Positions 18,306 to 27,050 of a stretch of 64,000 bases of DNA are shown here, piece by piece. The DNA is taken from assembly GCA_019636625.1 (NCBI GenBank), contig JAHBXE010000001.1, forward strand, positions 310,001-374,000, read 5' to 3'. The notes below the pieces were generated by a model. It was given only the letters and a program-made list of their open reading frames with translations, made no database searches and was not told where the DNA came from. The number at the start of each line of letters is the position of its first letter. Positions within the stretch are counted from its first letter, which is position 1. The position numbers were made by a program, and so were the translations under genes. This DNA comes from Phycisphaeraceae bacterium. GTDB taxonomy: Bacteria; Planctomycetota; Phycisphaerae; Phycisphaerales; UBA1924.

Positions 18306-19721
18306 ATGTTGATCCGCTCCGCGCTCGCCCTGTTCCTGGCTGCATCGACCGCGTTGGCCTCGCCTCCGACCGATGAGCAGGTCGCGGCGATGCTGAAGAC
18401 GTACAACGCGAACCGCACGAAGATGACCGAGCTCCAGACCCGTCAGCGGGAGTTGTTGGCGGAGCAGCGGAAGGAGGAGACGGAGCAGCGGAAGGCGGAG
18501 CTCAAGGAGTTGGCGGACCAGATCCGCGGTTTGAACGAGAACAACCGGGCGGCGCTGATGGAGGTGTCGCTGGAAGAAGCGACGCTGGAACAGATCGAGA
18601 AGATCGTGGCGGCCCGGGTCTTGATGCCGGAGGTGAACAAGGCGATTGCCAAGCCGCTCGCGGAGTACGCGAAGGCGCCGACACTGGACGGGGCACGCGC
18701 GGCGGAACTCCGCGTGACGACCTACCCGCCCGCATCGATGGTCGGGGCGAAAAACGCAGATGAGATGAAGCAGCGCCGGCTGGAGCATGAGAAAGAACTC
18801 GTCCCGGTGTACGCGGCGGCGCTCAAGCACCCGGCGCTTCCCGAGCTTCTGAAGTCGGGGAAGGGGGATGGGCTTGTGCGGCAACTGTCGTCGTTCTCGC
18901 CTGAAGCCGTTCAGGAGGGGAAGCTGGTCTCGCTGGTTGAGCCGTTGATTACGGACGACCTTCCCATCGCGATCGTCAACGCGTTCTCCGGGACGATCGG
19001 CGCGATCCGGGATGGGGCGGGCTCGGCGGAGCGTGAACTGGTTCTGGAGAAGATCGCCCGCAGCGCGGAGAGTGCGGCGAAGAAGGCGCCGGTGGACACT
19101 CCCGCGGCGGTGATCAAGCGGGCCAACGACACGGCGAAGCTGGCGAGGTCCGGCTGGGCGCGGGGGACGATGATCGGCAACGCCGCGCCGGAGATCACGT
19201 TCCACTGGTCGAGCAACCCGAAGTTCACGAAGCTCTCTGATCTCAAGGGCAAGGTGGTGCTGGTGGACTTCTGGGCGACGTGGTGCGGGCCTTGTGTGGC
19301 GAGCTTCCCCAAAATCCGGGAGCTGCAGGCGCGGTACGAGGGGTACGACGTGGTGATCCTCGGGGTCACGAGCATCCAGGGGTACCACTACGACCGCTCG
19401 AACGGGGGCAGCAGGCGGATCGACTGCAAGGATGATCCGGCCAAGGAACTTGGGCTGATGCCGTCTTTCATGAAGGACATGGACATGACATGGCCGGTGG
19501 TCTTCTCGGAAGATGGGTGCTTCAACCCGAACTACGGCGTTCGCGGTATTCCGCATCTGGCGTTGATTGATCCGGCCGGCAAGGTTCGGTTCAACGAGCT
19601 TCGGCCGGGTGATCCCGCGGATGAGGCGGAACGCATTGACTCGCTTCTCAAGGAGTTCAACCTCAAGTACCCGGCGGAACCGATGGCCAAGGCGGTCAAG
19701 CCGGCCCCGGCGGGAAGCTGA
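18306..19721 (+). CDS. Secreted thioredoxin-domain (TlpA-like) protein with coiled-coil N-terminus
   Basis: A 471-residue exported protein: signal peptide MLIRSALALFLAASTALASPP, then a highly charged helical region (about residues 30-90, rich in Glu, Lys, Arg and Gln) that should form a coiled coil, a helical middle section, and a C-terminal thioredoxin fold. The redox motif W326-CGPC is preceded by KGKVVLVDFWAT, typical of TlpA/ResA proteins that reduce disulfides outside the cytoplasm, and the cis-proline region is RGIPHLALIDP. The start has GGAG 8 nt upstream. The gene ends at a strong rho-independent terminator (19751-19782), so it is monocistronic. Confidence 0.88.
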   Translation: MLIRSALALFLAASTALASPPTDEQVAAMLKTYNANRTKMTELQTRQRELLAEQRKEETEQRKAELKELADQIRGLNENNRAALMEVSLEEATLEQIEKIVAARVLMPEVNKAIAKPLAEYAKAPTLDGARAAELRVTTYPPASMVGAKNADEMKQRRLEHEKELVPVYAAALKHPALPELLKSGKGDGLVRQLSSFSPEAVQEGKLVSLVEPLITDDLPIAIVNAFSGTIGAIRDGAGSAERELVLEKIARSAESAAKKAPVDTPAAVIKRANDTAKLARSGWARGTMIGNAAPEITFHWSSNPKFTKLSDLKGKVVLVDFWATWCGPCVASFPKIRELQARYEGYDVVILGVTSIQGYHYDRSNGGSRRIDCKDDPAKELGLMPSFMKDMDMTWPVVFSEDGCFNPNYGVRGIPHLALIDPAGKVRFNELRPGDPADEAERIDSLLKEFNLKYPAEPMAKAVKPAPAGS

Positions 19722-19750
19722 GGTCAAGGCTGTAGGTGCATTACCCCGAT

Positions 19751-19782
19751 CCGACCCCGCTCCGGCGGGGTCGGTTTCATTT
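19751..19782 (+). terminator. Rho-independent terminator
   Basis: CCGACCCCGC (19751-19760) pairs perfectly with GCGGGGTCGG (19765-19774) around the stable tetraloop TCCG, followed by TTTCATTT. It lies 30 nt after the thioredoxin-like gene. Confidence 0.85.
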
Positions 19783-19831
19783 GCGGAAGCAGGCGAACGC
19801 GGGGGTTTCAAACAGCCGATAACGTGTGGGC

Positions 19832-21247
19832 ATGCGCACCTACGACCTCTGCATCATCGGAAGCGGACCCGCAGGCCAGAAAGCCGCGATCCAGGCGGCG
19901 AAACTGGGGAAGTCGGTGTGCGTGGTGGAGCGCAAGGAGGTGGTGGGGGGGGTGTCGGTGAACACGGGCACGATCCCGAGCAAGGCGCTGCGGGAGGCGA
20001 TCCTGCGCCTGCTGGGGCGTCAGGCGGCGATGCCGCAGGAGGCGGACTTCCGGGCGGCGCGGGATGCGACGTTCAGCGGGCTGCTGGCCTCGTGCCATCA
20101 CGTGATCCGGGCGGAGATCGACATCATCCGCGGGCATCTCTCGTCCAACGGTGTCGCGCTGCTTCCGGGAACGGCGTCGTTCAAGGATGCCCATACCGTC
20201 GAGGTGCGGGGGGTGCACACGATCGAGGAGGTGTCGGCGAAGAACTTCCTCATCGCCGTCGGCACCCGACCCGCGCGGCCATCGAACGTGCCGTTTGATC
20301 ATCAGCACATCATCACATCGGACGAGCTTCTGCATCTGCCGAGACTGCCGCGGACGATGATCGTGGTGGGTGGTGGGGTGATCGGGACGGAGTACGCGTC
20401 GATGCTGTCGGCGCTTGGGGTCCGAGTGACGCTCCTCGAAGGGCGAAGCCGGATTCTGGATTTTGTGGATGCGGAGCTGATCGAGGCGCTGCAGTACCAT
20501 CTGCGGCAAGGGGGGATGACGCTGCGGCTGGGAGAGAAGGTTGTCCGGATTTCACGGATCGAGCCCCCGGCGGGGTCGAGGGCGAGCACGGGAGAGTTGG
20601 TGGAGGCGATGCTGGAGAGCGGCAAGACGCTTCGGGCGGATTGCCTGCTGTACGCGGTTGGGCGATCCGGCTGCACGGAGGACTTGAATCTCTCCGCGGC
20701 GGGGCTGGAGGCGGACGACCGCGGGCGGATTATCGTGGATGACAACTACCGCACGAAGGTGCCGCACATTTACGCCGCGGGGGATGTGGTGGGGTTCCCG
20801 GCGCTGGCGTCGACGTCCATGGAGCAGGGGCGGGCGGCGGCGCTGAGCATGTACGGGCAGACGACGACGGTAAACGCGGACTTGCTGCCCTATGGGATCT
20901 ACTCGATCCCGGAGATCTCGATGGTGGGGTGGACGGAGGAGCGGTTGACGAAGGAAGGGATCCCGTACGAGTCGGGGATCGCGCAGTACCGGGAGATCGC
21001 CCGCGGGCAGTTGCTGGGCGACGAGATCGGGATGCTCAAGCTGCTTATCCATCAGGAGTCGCACACGGTGCTCGGGGTGCACATCATCGGAACGGGGGCG
21101 ACCGAGCTGGTGCACATTGGGCAATCCGTCATGGCACACCGGGGCACGGTGGAGTACTTCGTCAACACGGTGTTCAACTACCCGACGCTGGCGGAGTGTT
21201 ACAAGGTGGCGGCGCTCAACGCGCTGAACAAGCTGCGGAACTGCTGA
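19832..21247 (+). CDS. sthA: Soluble pyridine nucleotide transhydrogenase-like flavoprotein
   Basis: A 471-residue FAD/NAD(P) oxidoreductase of the dihydrolipoamide dehydrogenase fold. The FAD-binding GSGPAGQKAAIQAAKLG and second Rossmann motif VVGGGVIGTEYASMLSALG are intact, as are GDVVGFPALAST and the C-terminal dimer interface. The site that holds the redox-active CxxxxC in lipoamide dehydrogenases reads GGVSVNTGTIPSKALREA, with no cysteine. E. coli SthA also lacks the pair and has the same GTIPSKALR, so NADPH/NAD transhydrogenation is the likely role. The C-terminal HxxxxE pair is GATELVHIG in a modified form. ATG 19832 is chosen; GTG 19826 is in frame. No ribosome binding site is evident. 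Confidence 0.85.
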   Translation: MRTYDLCIIGSGPAGQKAAIQAAKLGKSVCVVERKEVVGGVSVNTGTIPSKALREAILRLLGRQAAMPQEADFRAARDATFSGLLASCHHVIRAEIDIIRGHLSSNGVALLPGTASFKDAHTVEVRGVHTIEEVSAKNFLIAVGTRPARPSNVPFDHQHIITSDELLHLPRLPRTMIVVGGGVIGTEYASMLSALGVRVTLLEGRSRILDFVDAELIEALQYHLRQGGMTLRLGEKVVRISRIEPPAGSRASTGELVEAMLESGKTLRADCLLYAVGRSGCTEDLNLSAAGLEADDRGRIIVDDNYRTKVPHIYAAGDVVGFPALASTSMEQGRAAALSMYGQTTTVNADLLPYGIYSIPEISMVGWTEERLTKEGIPYESGIAQYREIARGQLLGDEIGMLKLLIHQESHTVLGVHIIGTGATELVHIGQSVMAHRGTVEYFVNTVFNYPTLAECYKVAALNALNKLRNC

Positions 21248-21295
21248 CTTCCGGGGTGGTGTGACGACGGAGCGGCAAACGGCGCTCGGGGGTGC

Positions 21296-21301
21296 TAGGC
21301 T
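21296..21301 (+). promoter_or_regulatory. Candidate -10 box placed for a leaderless holB mRNA
   Basis: TAGGCT ends 6 nt before GTG 21308. No Shine-Dalgarno is present. The same spacing recurs at several other genes in this window. Confidence 0.25.
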
Positions 21302-21307
21302 GTGGCC

Positions 21308-22498
21308 GTGGCGAAGAAGCCGACAAAGCCGGTGACGCGGAAGCCCAAGCCACCGCGGGAGGTTGAGCTCAAGCCCATCGAGGGGCCAGCGGGCCTGCGT
21401 TGGACGCCGCCGATCGGGCTGGATGCGGTGATCGGGCAGGAGCGCGCGGTCTCGGCGCTGCGGGCGGCGGTGGCGTCGGGGCGGGTGCACCACGCGTGGG
21501 TCTTTCATGGGCCGATGGGGGTAGGGAAGTTCACGACAGCGCTGGCGTTCGCGGCGATGATCCTGGACCCGACGACGGGACCGGGACGGGGCGGTCAGAT
21601 TGGGCCTGATCCCGACTCGCCGACGCAGCGGCTGCTGCGTGCGGGGACGCACCCGGACCTGCACATCGTGACGAAGGAACTGGCGGCCGTGAGCCGGGAG
21701 ACGCGCGTTCGCGACAGCAAGCAGCGGAACATCGCGAAAGATGTGCTGATCGAGTTTCTCATCGAGCCCGCGGAACGGACGCAGGTGGCCGGCGAAACGG
21801 CGATGGCCTCGAAGGTGTTCATCGTCGATGAGGCAGAGCTGATGGACGACGGCGGCCAGAACACCATGCTCAAGACGCTGGAGGAGCCCGCGCCGGGGAG
21901 CGTGATCATTCTCGTGACTTCGAAGTACGAGCGGATCCTTCCGACGGTGCGGAGCCGGTGTCAGCCGGTGGCCTTCGGTCCGTTGAGCGAGCCTGAGATG
22001 GCACGCTGGCTGAAGGAGGCGAAGGTGGATGTGTCCTCGCTGTCCCCGGCCGCGAGGCAGTGGCTGATGGCCTTTGCGGATGGTTCGCCGGGTGTGGCCA
22101 AGGCGGCCCTGGAAACAGGCTTGGTCGGGTGGTTCGAGGCGCTCGCGCCGCAACTGTCGGAGCTGGATGCGGGGAGGTTCCCTCTCGACCTCGGCGCGAC
22201 AATCGCAAAGCTGATCGATGAGTGGGCGGAAGCGGCGGTGAAGCGGTCAGGGAGCGAGACGGCAAGCAAGGATGCGGCGAACAAGGCCGCGGGTCGGTGG
22301 ATGATCCGTTTGCTCAGCGTTCACTTCCGGTCGCGGCTGCGGCACGCGGCGGGCAAGTCCGGCGAGGCGGCGGAACATGCCGCGGCGGCGGTGGACCTGG
22401 TGCACGAGGCGGAGCGGCAGTTTGAGGCGGGAGTGCAGGGAGTGTTCGTGTTTGACGATCTGACAAGCCGGCTGGTCAGCGGCGTGTATCAGGCCTGA
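21308..22498 (+). CDS. holB: DNA polymerase III delta-prime subunit
   Basis: About 396 residues. A clamp-loader AAA+ protein: after a Lys/Pro-rich N-terminal tail it has VIGQERAVSALRAAVASGR, HAWVFHGPMGVGKFT (Walker A), KVFIVDEAELM (Walker B with DEAE), the LEEPAPGSVIILVTSKYERILPTVRSRCQPV segment with its SRC arginine-finger motif, seen as TVRSRCQPV, and a C-terminal helical collar. The four-cysteine zinc module of DnaX and many delta-prime proteins is missing. Starts at GTG 21302 or 21308 are both in frame; 21308 is preferred from the upstream TAGGCT spacing. The 3' end overlaps fliS by 10 nt tail to tail. Confidence 0.87.
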   Translation: MAKKPTKPVTRKPKPPREVELKPIEGPAGLRWTPPIGLDAVIGQERAVSALRAAVASGRVHHAWVFHGPMGVGKFTTALAFAAMILDPTTGPGRGGQIGPDPDSPTQRLLRAGTHPDLHIVTKELAAVSRETRVRDSKQRNIAKDVLIEFLIEPAERTQVAGETAMASKVFIVDEAELMDDGGQNTMLKTLEEPAPGSVIILVTSKYERILPTVRSRCQPVAFGPLSEPEMARWLKEAKVDVSSLSPAARQWLMAFADGSPGVAKAALETGLVGWFEALAPQLSELDAGRFPLDLGATIAKLIDEWAEAAVKRSGSETASKDAANKAAGRWMIRLLSVHFRSRLRHAAGKSGEAAEHAAAAVDLVHEAERQFEAGVQGVFVFDDLTSRLVSGVYQA

Positions 22499-22932
22499 AG
22501 GCTGAGCGTGGCGGGTCGGGCGGGGTCGTCGCCGCTGGACTTGGCACGCTCGGCGGCCACCTTGTCCATGAGCATGGCCCAGGTCTCGCGTTCGTAGTTG
22601 AGAATCTTGATGACACCGTCGAGCTTCTCGACGCTCTTTTGCAGGCTCGCTTCGACGAGTTCGGAGTAGAGGAAGGTGTAGATGGCCTTCACGCGCTCGC
22701 AGAGTTCGGGGTCAAACTCAGGCTTGATGGTGGTGAGCAGCTCGAGGACGATGTTGCGGCACTGGGAAATGCCGTTGTAGCTGGCTTCGTAGTTTTTCGC
22801 GGCGAGGCCCTCGCGCCCCTGGGTGGCGAACTTGATGGCGCCATCGAGGAGCATGAGGCGGAGTTCCTCGCGGCTGGCCGTGAGGACCTTGGTGCGCAGG
22901 TAGGCGTTGGCCGGGTTTGACTCGACGCTCAT
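22489..22932 (-). CDS. fliS: Flagellar export chaperone FliS
   Basis: A 147-residue helical chaperone that binds the flagellin C-terminus and prevents early polymerisation. The N-terminal NPANAYLRTKVLTASREELRLMLLDGAIKFA (seen as AYLRTKVLTASREELRLML) matches the family's YxxxxVxTAspxeLvlmLydgai. YLYSELVEASLQKS-type residues (TFLYSELVEASLQKS) form the later helix. It lies 85 nt after fliD on the same strand, the usual fliD-fliS order, so the two are probably co-transcribed. The C-terminus overlaps the end of holB. Confidence 0.93.
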   Translation of the reverse strand: MSVESNPANAYLRTKVLTASREELRLMLLDGAIKFATQGREGLAAKNYEASYNGISQCRNIVLELLTTIKPEFDPELCERVKAIYTFLYSELVEASLQKSVEKLDGVIKILNYERETWAMLMDKVAAERAKSSGDDPARPATLSLQA

Positions 22933-23017
22933 GGAAGTGTGGATCGGACGACGGAAAGGGCGACTTTATCGAACGTTGAGATCGGTCCACCGGAGGAGTC
23001 GGGATGAGGGTTTGAAC

Positions 23018-25861
23018 CTAGCCGGAGAGCGAGGAGATGCCCGACAGGGCCGAACTCTGAGATTGGAGGCGCCCGATGGCCTGCTCCATGGCGAGGAACT
23101 GCTGCTGGAGGATTTTGCGCTTGTCCTCCAGCTTCGCGTCGAAGTCGGAGACGCGCCGGGTCTGGAAGGAGATCTGGTCGCGGATGGTCTGGCTCCGCTT
23201 TGTCAGCCGACCGTCGACGGTGTTGAGGTAGGAGTTGGCCAGTTCCTCCATCTGCGCAAAGACGCCGAGGGAGGAGAACTGCTGGCCGGCGTTGGGGTCG
23301 GTGGTCGTGATGCCCGGTTCGCCGTTGACACTGGTCGGGGTGGAGGGCTGAAGCTCACGGGAGGTGAAGAGCCTGGCCACGGCTTCGGGATCCTGTTCCA
23401 GCGCCGCGCGTAGTCGGTCCTTGTCGAGCGTGAGTTCGCCGCCCTGGCCGACCTTGAAGCCGACGTCCAGAAGACTCTGGAAGCTGCCGGAAACGCCTTG
23501 GGCGCGGCCCTGAATAGTGCGGAACAGCCCCTGCCGGAGGAGTTCGGTGGTGGAGTCGCCCAGCAGCGTGCCGCGGGTGTTGGTCTCCTGGTTGTACGAG
23601 GTCTGCGACTTGATGCGGGAGGTGAGTTCGTTGAAGGTCTTGATGAAAGTATCGATGCCCGTCTCGATGGCGCTGGTGTCGCGTGTTACCGAGAGCGTGA
23701 CGGGGTCGCTGCTGATTGACTTGAGATCGATGGTGACGCCTTGGATGACGCTGTCGAGCGTGTTGCGTGTGCTGGTGAGGAGCACGCCGCGGGCGGGATC
23801 GCTCGAGCCGTAGATGACGCGTGCGTCGTTGCCGTTGTCGAGGATGGACTCGCCAAGGTCAAAGTCGCCGGTGTCGACGATGAAGCGGCCGGCGGATCCG
23901 GTGGTGCGGGAGGCGAGGCTGAGGCGGAAGGGGGTGCTGCCGGAGCCATCGGTGATGACCGTCGCCTGGATGCCGACGCCGGCGGAGTTGATCTTGGAAG
24001 CCATCTGCTGAAGAGTGTCGGTGGCGAGGAATGTGACCGAGCGCTCGAACGTGCCGTTGATGACGTTCTCGGTTCCGGTGCCGGCTGCTTCACCCTTGAG
24101 ATTCAGGTTCGTGGCGACCGTGCCGCTGATCTCCTCGACCTTGATCTTGATGGTTCCGCCGCCCGCATCCTCGTAGAGCTCGATGCCATCGCCGTTGGTG
24201 TTGATTCGGGCCTTGACGCGAATGCCGCGGCTGTTGATGAGGCGGATCACATCGTCGATGGTGGACTGGTTGTCGTTGATGGTGACGTTGGCGACGGCGC
24301 CGGTGGAATCGGTGATACGGAACTCGCCCTGGCCTATCCCCTGCCCGCCGCGGAGCGAGTTGAGCAGGGTGCCTTGGGTGATGTACTGGTGCTGAAGGTT
24401 GGCGCCGACGACCCTGGACGTGGCGACACCGGACGGATCGGTGGCGATGCCGAGGGATGAGGCGGTGTCGCCGGCAATGATGAGGTTCTGGGAGCCGTTG
24501 GTGGTGTCGGAGATGGTGATCCCCGTGCCGCGGGAGTTGAGGGAGGCGCGGAAGCTGGAGCCGCCGGCGGTGTTGATGGCCTGGATGATGTCGGTGACGG
24601 AACTTGTCGTGGAGACGGAGAAGTTGTGGACCGCGCCGTCGCGGGTGGTGATGGTGAGCTGGCCATCGCCCGAGATGCCGGCGCCGCCGTTCAGGGATGA
24701 CGCGAGCACGGAGTTGAGGGAGGCGAGGATGCGACGGCCGCTGAGGGTTCCCGTGACCGGGCCGCTGGTGCGGATGCCGAGGTCCCGCGCCGTGTTCGCG
24801 CCGGCGGTCGGGTTCTCGGTGACTTCGAGCGTCCGGCTCTGGGTGTCGACGATCTGGAGGCTGGCGCCGTCGGAAGCGATCGAGGCGCGGACGTCGGGGT
24901 CGCCGAGAGCGGTCTCGAGTTGGCTGTTGATGCGGTTCAGAACGCCCTCGATCGTGGTGGGGGCGGACTCGGTGATGCCGCCTTCGGCGTTGTAGATGTC
25001 GCCGATGTTGATGTTCACAGCCGTGCCGCCGACGGTGATGGTGAAGTCGTAGCGGGCTTGGCCGGATTGGCTGTTCAGGAACACCCCGTTGCCATCGTTG
25101 AGGGCGCGAAGGGCGGTTCCTTCGGTCATGCGGTAGACGGTTTGTCCCGTGACGGTCGGGCTTGCGCCGCTGGCCGCGATGCCGAGGCTTTCGGCGGTGG
25201 AGTACCCGAACGCGCTGGCGATGGTCAGGTTCGAGTTGACGCCGCTGGAGATGACGAAGCGGCCGCCCTCGACGCGGGCGGAAAGGTTCAGGCCCCCGCC
25301 GGCGCCGTTGAGGGCGTCGAGGACATCGTTGACGGTCGCGGCACGGGAGAGATCGACGGTCGCCGAGTGGCCCGCGGCGTCGCTGACGATGATCTTGCCT
25401 CGGGAAACGCCGGAACCGCCGTTGAGGTCAGCGAGGTTGGTGTCGCGGTCCAGACGGGCCCGGGCGCTCTCGAACGTGAACGTGCCGGCGCCGAGTCCGC
25501 CGGAGGTGGCGCTGGCGAAGCCGCGCGACAGGTACTGCTGGGATGAAACCAGGCGGTCAACGATGAACGAGTACGTGCCGGGGGTCGCATTGGTCGAGGC
25601 GGTGGCGGTGAGAACGTCGTCCTTGCTGCTGGTGGCCCGGTTGGATTGAAAGACGTTGCCCGTGCGCAAGTTCTGCGCAGCGGTTCGCATGGCGCCCAGG
25701 CGGGAGTTGATGTCGAGGTACGCGGCCTGAAGGCTCTGAAGCTGGATGATCCGGCGTTGGGCGAGGCGTTTTGGACCGGATTCAGCGTTGATGAGGCTGT
25801 CGATCAGGGATGCGGTATCGATCCCGCTGAAAAGGCCGGAGCCGGCTGAAACTCGTCCCAT
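23018..25861 (-). CDS. fliD: Flagellar hook-associated protein 2 (filament cap), long form
   Basis: A 947-residue cap protein, about twice the length of E. coli FliD (468). The N-terminal helix region (GLFSGIDTASLIDSLINAES, then a coiled coil through QSLQAAYLDINSRLGAMR) and the C-terminal helices (RSQTIRDQISFQTRRVSDFDAKLEDK, seen as SFQTRRVSDFDAKLEDK, followed by LAMEQAIGRLQSQSSALSG) are typical. The extra length is a beta-rich middle with at least four hook-IN-type motifs: TVNDVLDALNG, SVTDIIQAINTAGG, TIDDVIRLINSRG and TLQQMASKINSAGVG, each followed by a strand pair. AGGGAG precedes the ATG. It assembles at the filament tip outside the cell. Confidence 0.93.
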   Translation of the reverse strand: MGRVSAGSGLFSGIDTASLIDSLINAESGPKRLAQRRIIQLQSLQAAYLDINSRLGAMRTAAQNLRTGNVFQSNRATSSKDDVLTATASTNATPGTYSFIVDRLVSSQQYLSRGFASATSGGLGAGTFTFESARARLDRDTNLADLNGGSGVSRGKIIVSDAAGHSATVDLSRAATVNDVLDALNGAGGGLNLSARVEGGRFVISSGVNSNLTIASAFGYSTAESLGIAASGASPTVTGQTVYRMTEGTALRALNDGNGVFLNSQSGQARYDFTITVGGTAVNINIGDIYNAEGGITESAPTTIEGVLNRINSQLETALGDPDVRASIASDGASLQIVDTQSRTLEVTENPTAGANTARDLGIRTSGPVTGTLSGRRILASLNSVLASSLNGGAGISGDGQLTITTRDGAVHNFSVSTTSSVTDIIQAINTAGGSSFRASLNSRGTGITISDTTNGSQNLIIAGDTASSLGIATDPSGVATSRVVGANLQHQYITQGTLLNSLRGGQGIGQGEFRITDSTGAVANVTINDNQSTIDDVIRLINSRGIRVKARINTNGDGIELYEDAGGGTIKIKVEEISGTVATNLNLKGEAAGTGTENVINGTFERSVTFLATDTLQQMASKINSAGVGIQATVITDGSGSTPFRLSLASRTTGSAGRFIVDTGDFDLGESILDNGNDARVIYGSSDPARGVLLTSTRNTLDSVIQGVTIDLKSISSDPVTLSVTRDTSAIETGIDTFIKTFNELTSRIKSQTSYNQETNTRGTLLGDSTTELLRQGLFRTIQGRAQGVSGSFQSLLDVGFKVGQGGELTLDKDRLRAALEQDPEAVARLFTSRELQPSTPTSVNGEPGITTTDPNAGQQFSSLGVFAQMEELANSYLNTVDGRLTKRSQTIRDQISFQTRRVSDFDAKLEDKRKILQQQFLAMEQAIGRLQSQSSALSGISSLSG

Positions 25862-26282
25862 GGCGACTCCCTACACCCGGGCCGCGGCGGGCACTTCGGG
25901 CATCCAACGGATCATCGACCGTTCCTCGGCGGGACGTTCAAGGGAGGCTCTGGTGGGGCGTGGCATGACGAAGTCCTGGCCCTTTCTCGCCGTTGGAACG
26001 GTCAAACCGGAGCGGGAGAGCCGGAGGCAATCCTGTGCCCACATCGCAAGAAAGCGACGAAATGCCACCGATGAGGCGGCTTCCGTCGCTGGGGATGGGG
26101 TGAGGATTCGGCTCATGGATGCACCGGTCTGGGAGAGAGCAGTACGCAAAGTCGGTGCCGAAGGGCACCTGAGTGGTTACATCGGCTGTATAGCTGTGGC
26201 GGTTGAGGAAAGGGGGGGGAGAAGCCCCGATGAACGAACGGCCGCGGGCGGGAGGAGAGAGATTGGCGTCCCTATCCTGACG
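25862..26282. promoter_or_regulatory. Divergent intergenic region between fliD and a membrane protein gene
   Basis: A 421-nt gap with no convincing gene. On the minus strand GCCGATGT (26179-26186) preceded 16 nt earlier by TCAA (26203-26206) loosely resembles a FliA/sigma-28 promoter for fliD, though it is 318 nt from the start codon. TATAGC at 26188-26193 could serve the plus-strand gene, and TATCCT (26273-26278) lies 4 nt before its ATG. None of these is strong. Confidence 0.25.
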
Positions 26283-27017
26283 ATGACAGGCACGAGGACG
26301 ACCCACTTGCCACCGGTTCCGCGAATCATCTTGTTGCTGTCCGTGTTGACTGGGGCCGTCGTTTCGCTCAGCGCATTGGTCGTTGGGGGAGCGGCGGTGC
26401 TGATGCCGTTTCTGGTTGCTGGCGGGCGTCCGGCGTGGTTGCTCTTTGGGTTCGAGTTCGTCGTCCTGGTGGCCGGCGTGTTGGCCGTGCTGTTCGGGCG
26501 AGGCAGATATCGAGAGGGGCCCGGGCTCGCTCTGGCGGCGATCGCCGGCACGGTGTTCATCGGGTCAGCGTGCGGGTACATCAGTGTCGGCAAGCAGTTG
26601 GGGACGATGTCGCTGACGCCGCTGCTCGCGCTTCGGGTGCTGCTGGCGGGGATCCTTGCGGCGGGTGGGGCTTGGTGCGTGCTGTCACGCGATCCAAAGT
26701 CATGGCGCTGCGCGATGCTGGGTGTGTTGCTGGGGTTACCGGCGGCGGCGCTGGCGGGTTCGCTTGTGATCGGGGCCGCCCGGCGGGTGCTGATGGGCTT
26801 CGTATCCGGTGGAGGTATTGTTCAGACCGGGATCGCCGTGCTGGGCATTGCTGTGGCCGGGGGGATGCTGTGTGCCAGCGTCCACTTGATTGTGAAGGCA
26901 TTTGAAATGGGGCGGGTGGGGGCGGATCGCTATTGCCCAGGGTGCGGGTATGACTGGAAGGAACTGGCGGTTTGCCCTGAATGCGGGAAAGCCCGGGGGT
27001 TGGCGGCCGGGGCCTGA
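26283..27017 (+). CDS. Multi-pass membrane protein with C-terminal zinc ribbon
   Basis: A 244-residue protein of unknown function. Six or seven hydrophobic helices run through residues 10-215 (for example ILLLSVLTGAVVSLSALVV, LLFGFEFVVLVAGVLAVLF and TGIAVLGIAVAGGMLCASV). The soluble tail has the four-cysteine pattern CPGCGYDWKELAVCPECG, a C..C/C..C zinc-ribbon tail that is frequent on planctomycete membrane proteins. ATG 26283 begins a sensible N-terminus just before the first helix; the frame remains open upstream but without coding character. The next gene starts 33 nt later in the same direction. Confidence 0.65.
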   Translation: MTGTRTTHLPPVPRIILLLSVLTGAVVSLSALVVGGAAVLMPFLVAGGRPAWLLFGFEFVVLVAGVLAVLFGRGRYREGPGLALAAIAGTVFIGSACGYISVGKQLGTMSLTPLLALRVLLAGILAAGGAWCVLSRDPKSWRCAMLGVLLGLPAAALAGSLVIGAARRVLMGFVSGGGIVQTGIAVLGIAVAGGMLCASVHLIVKAFEMGRVGADRYCPGCGYDWKELAVCPECGKARGLAAGA

Positions 27018-27050
27018 AAGTGGAAGACGCGGCTCCCCAAGCACTGGGGT

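Noticed and set aside
25746-26282. Longer N-terminus for the zinc-ribbon membrane protein
   Set aside because: The upstream open stretch overlaps the fliD gene and its promoter region and shows no membrane or domain signature.
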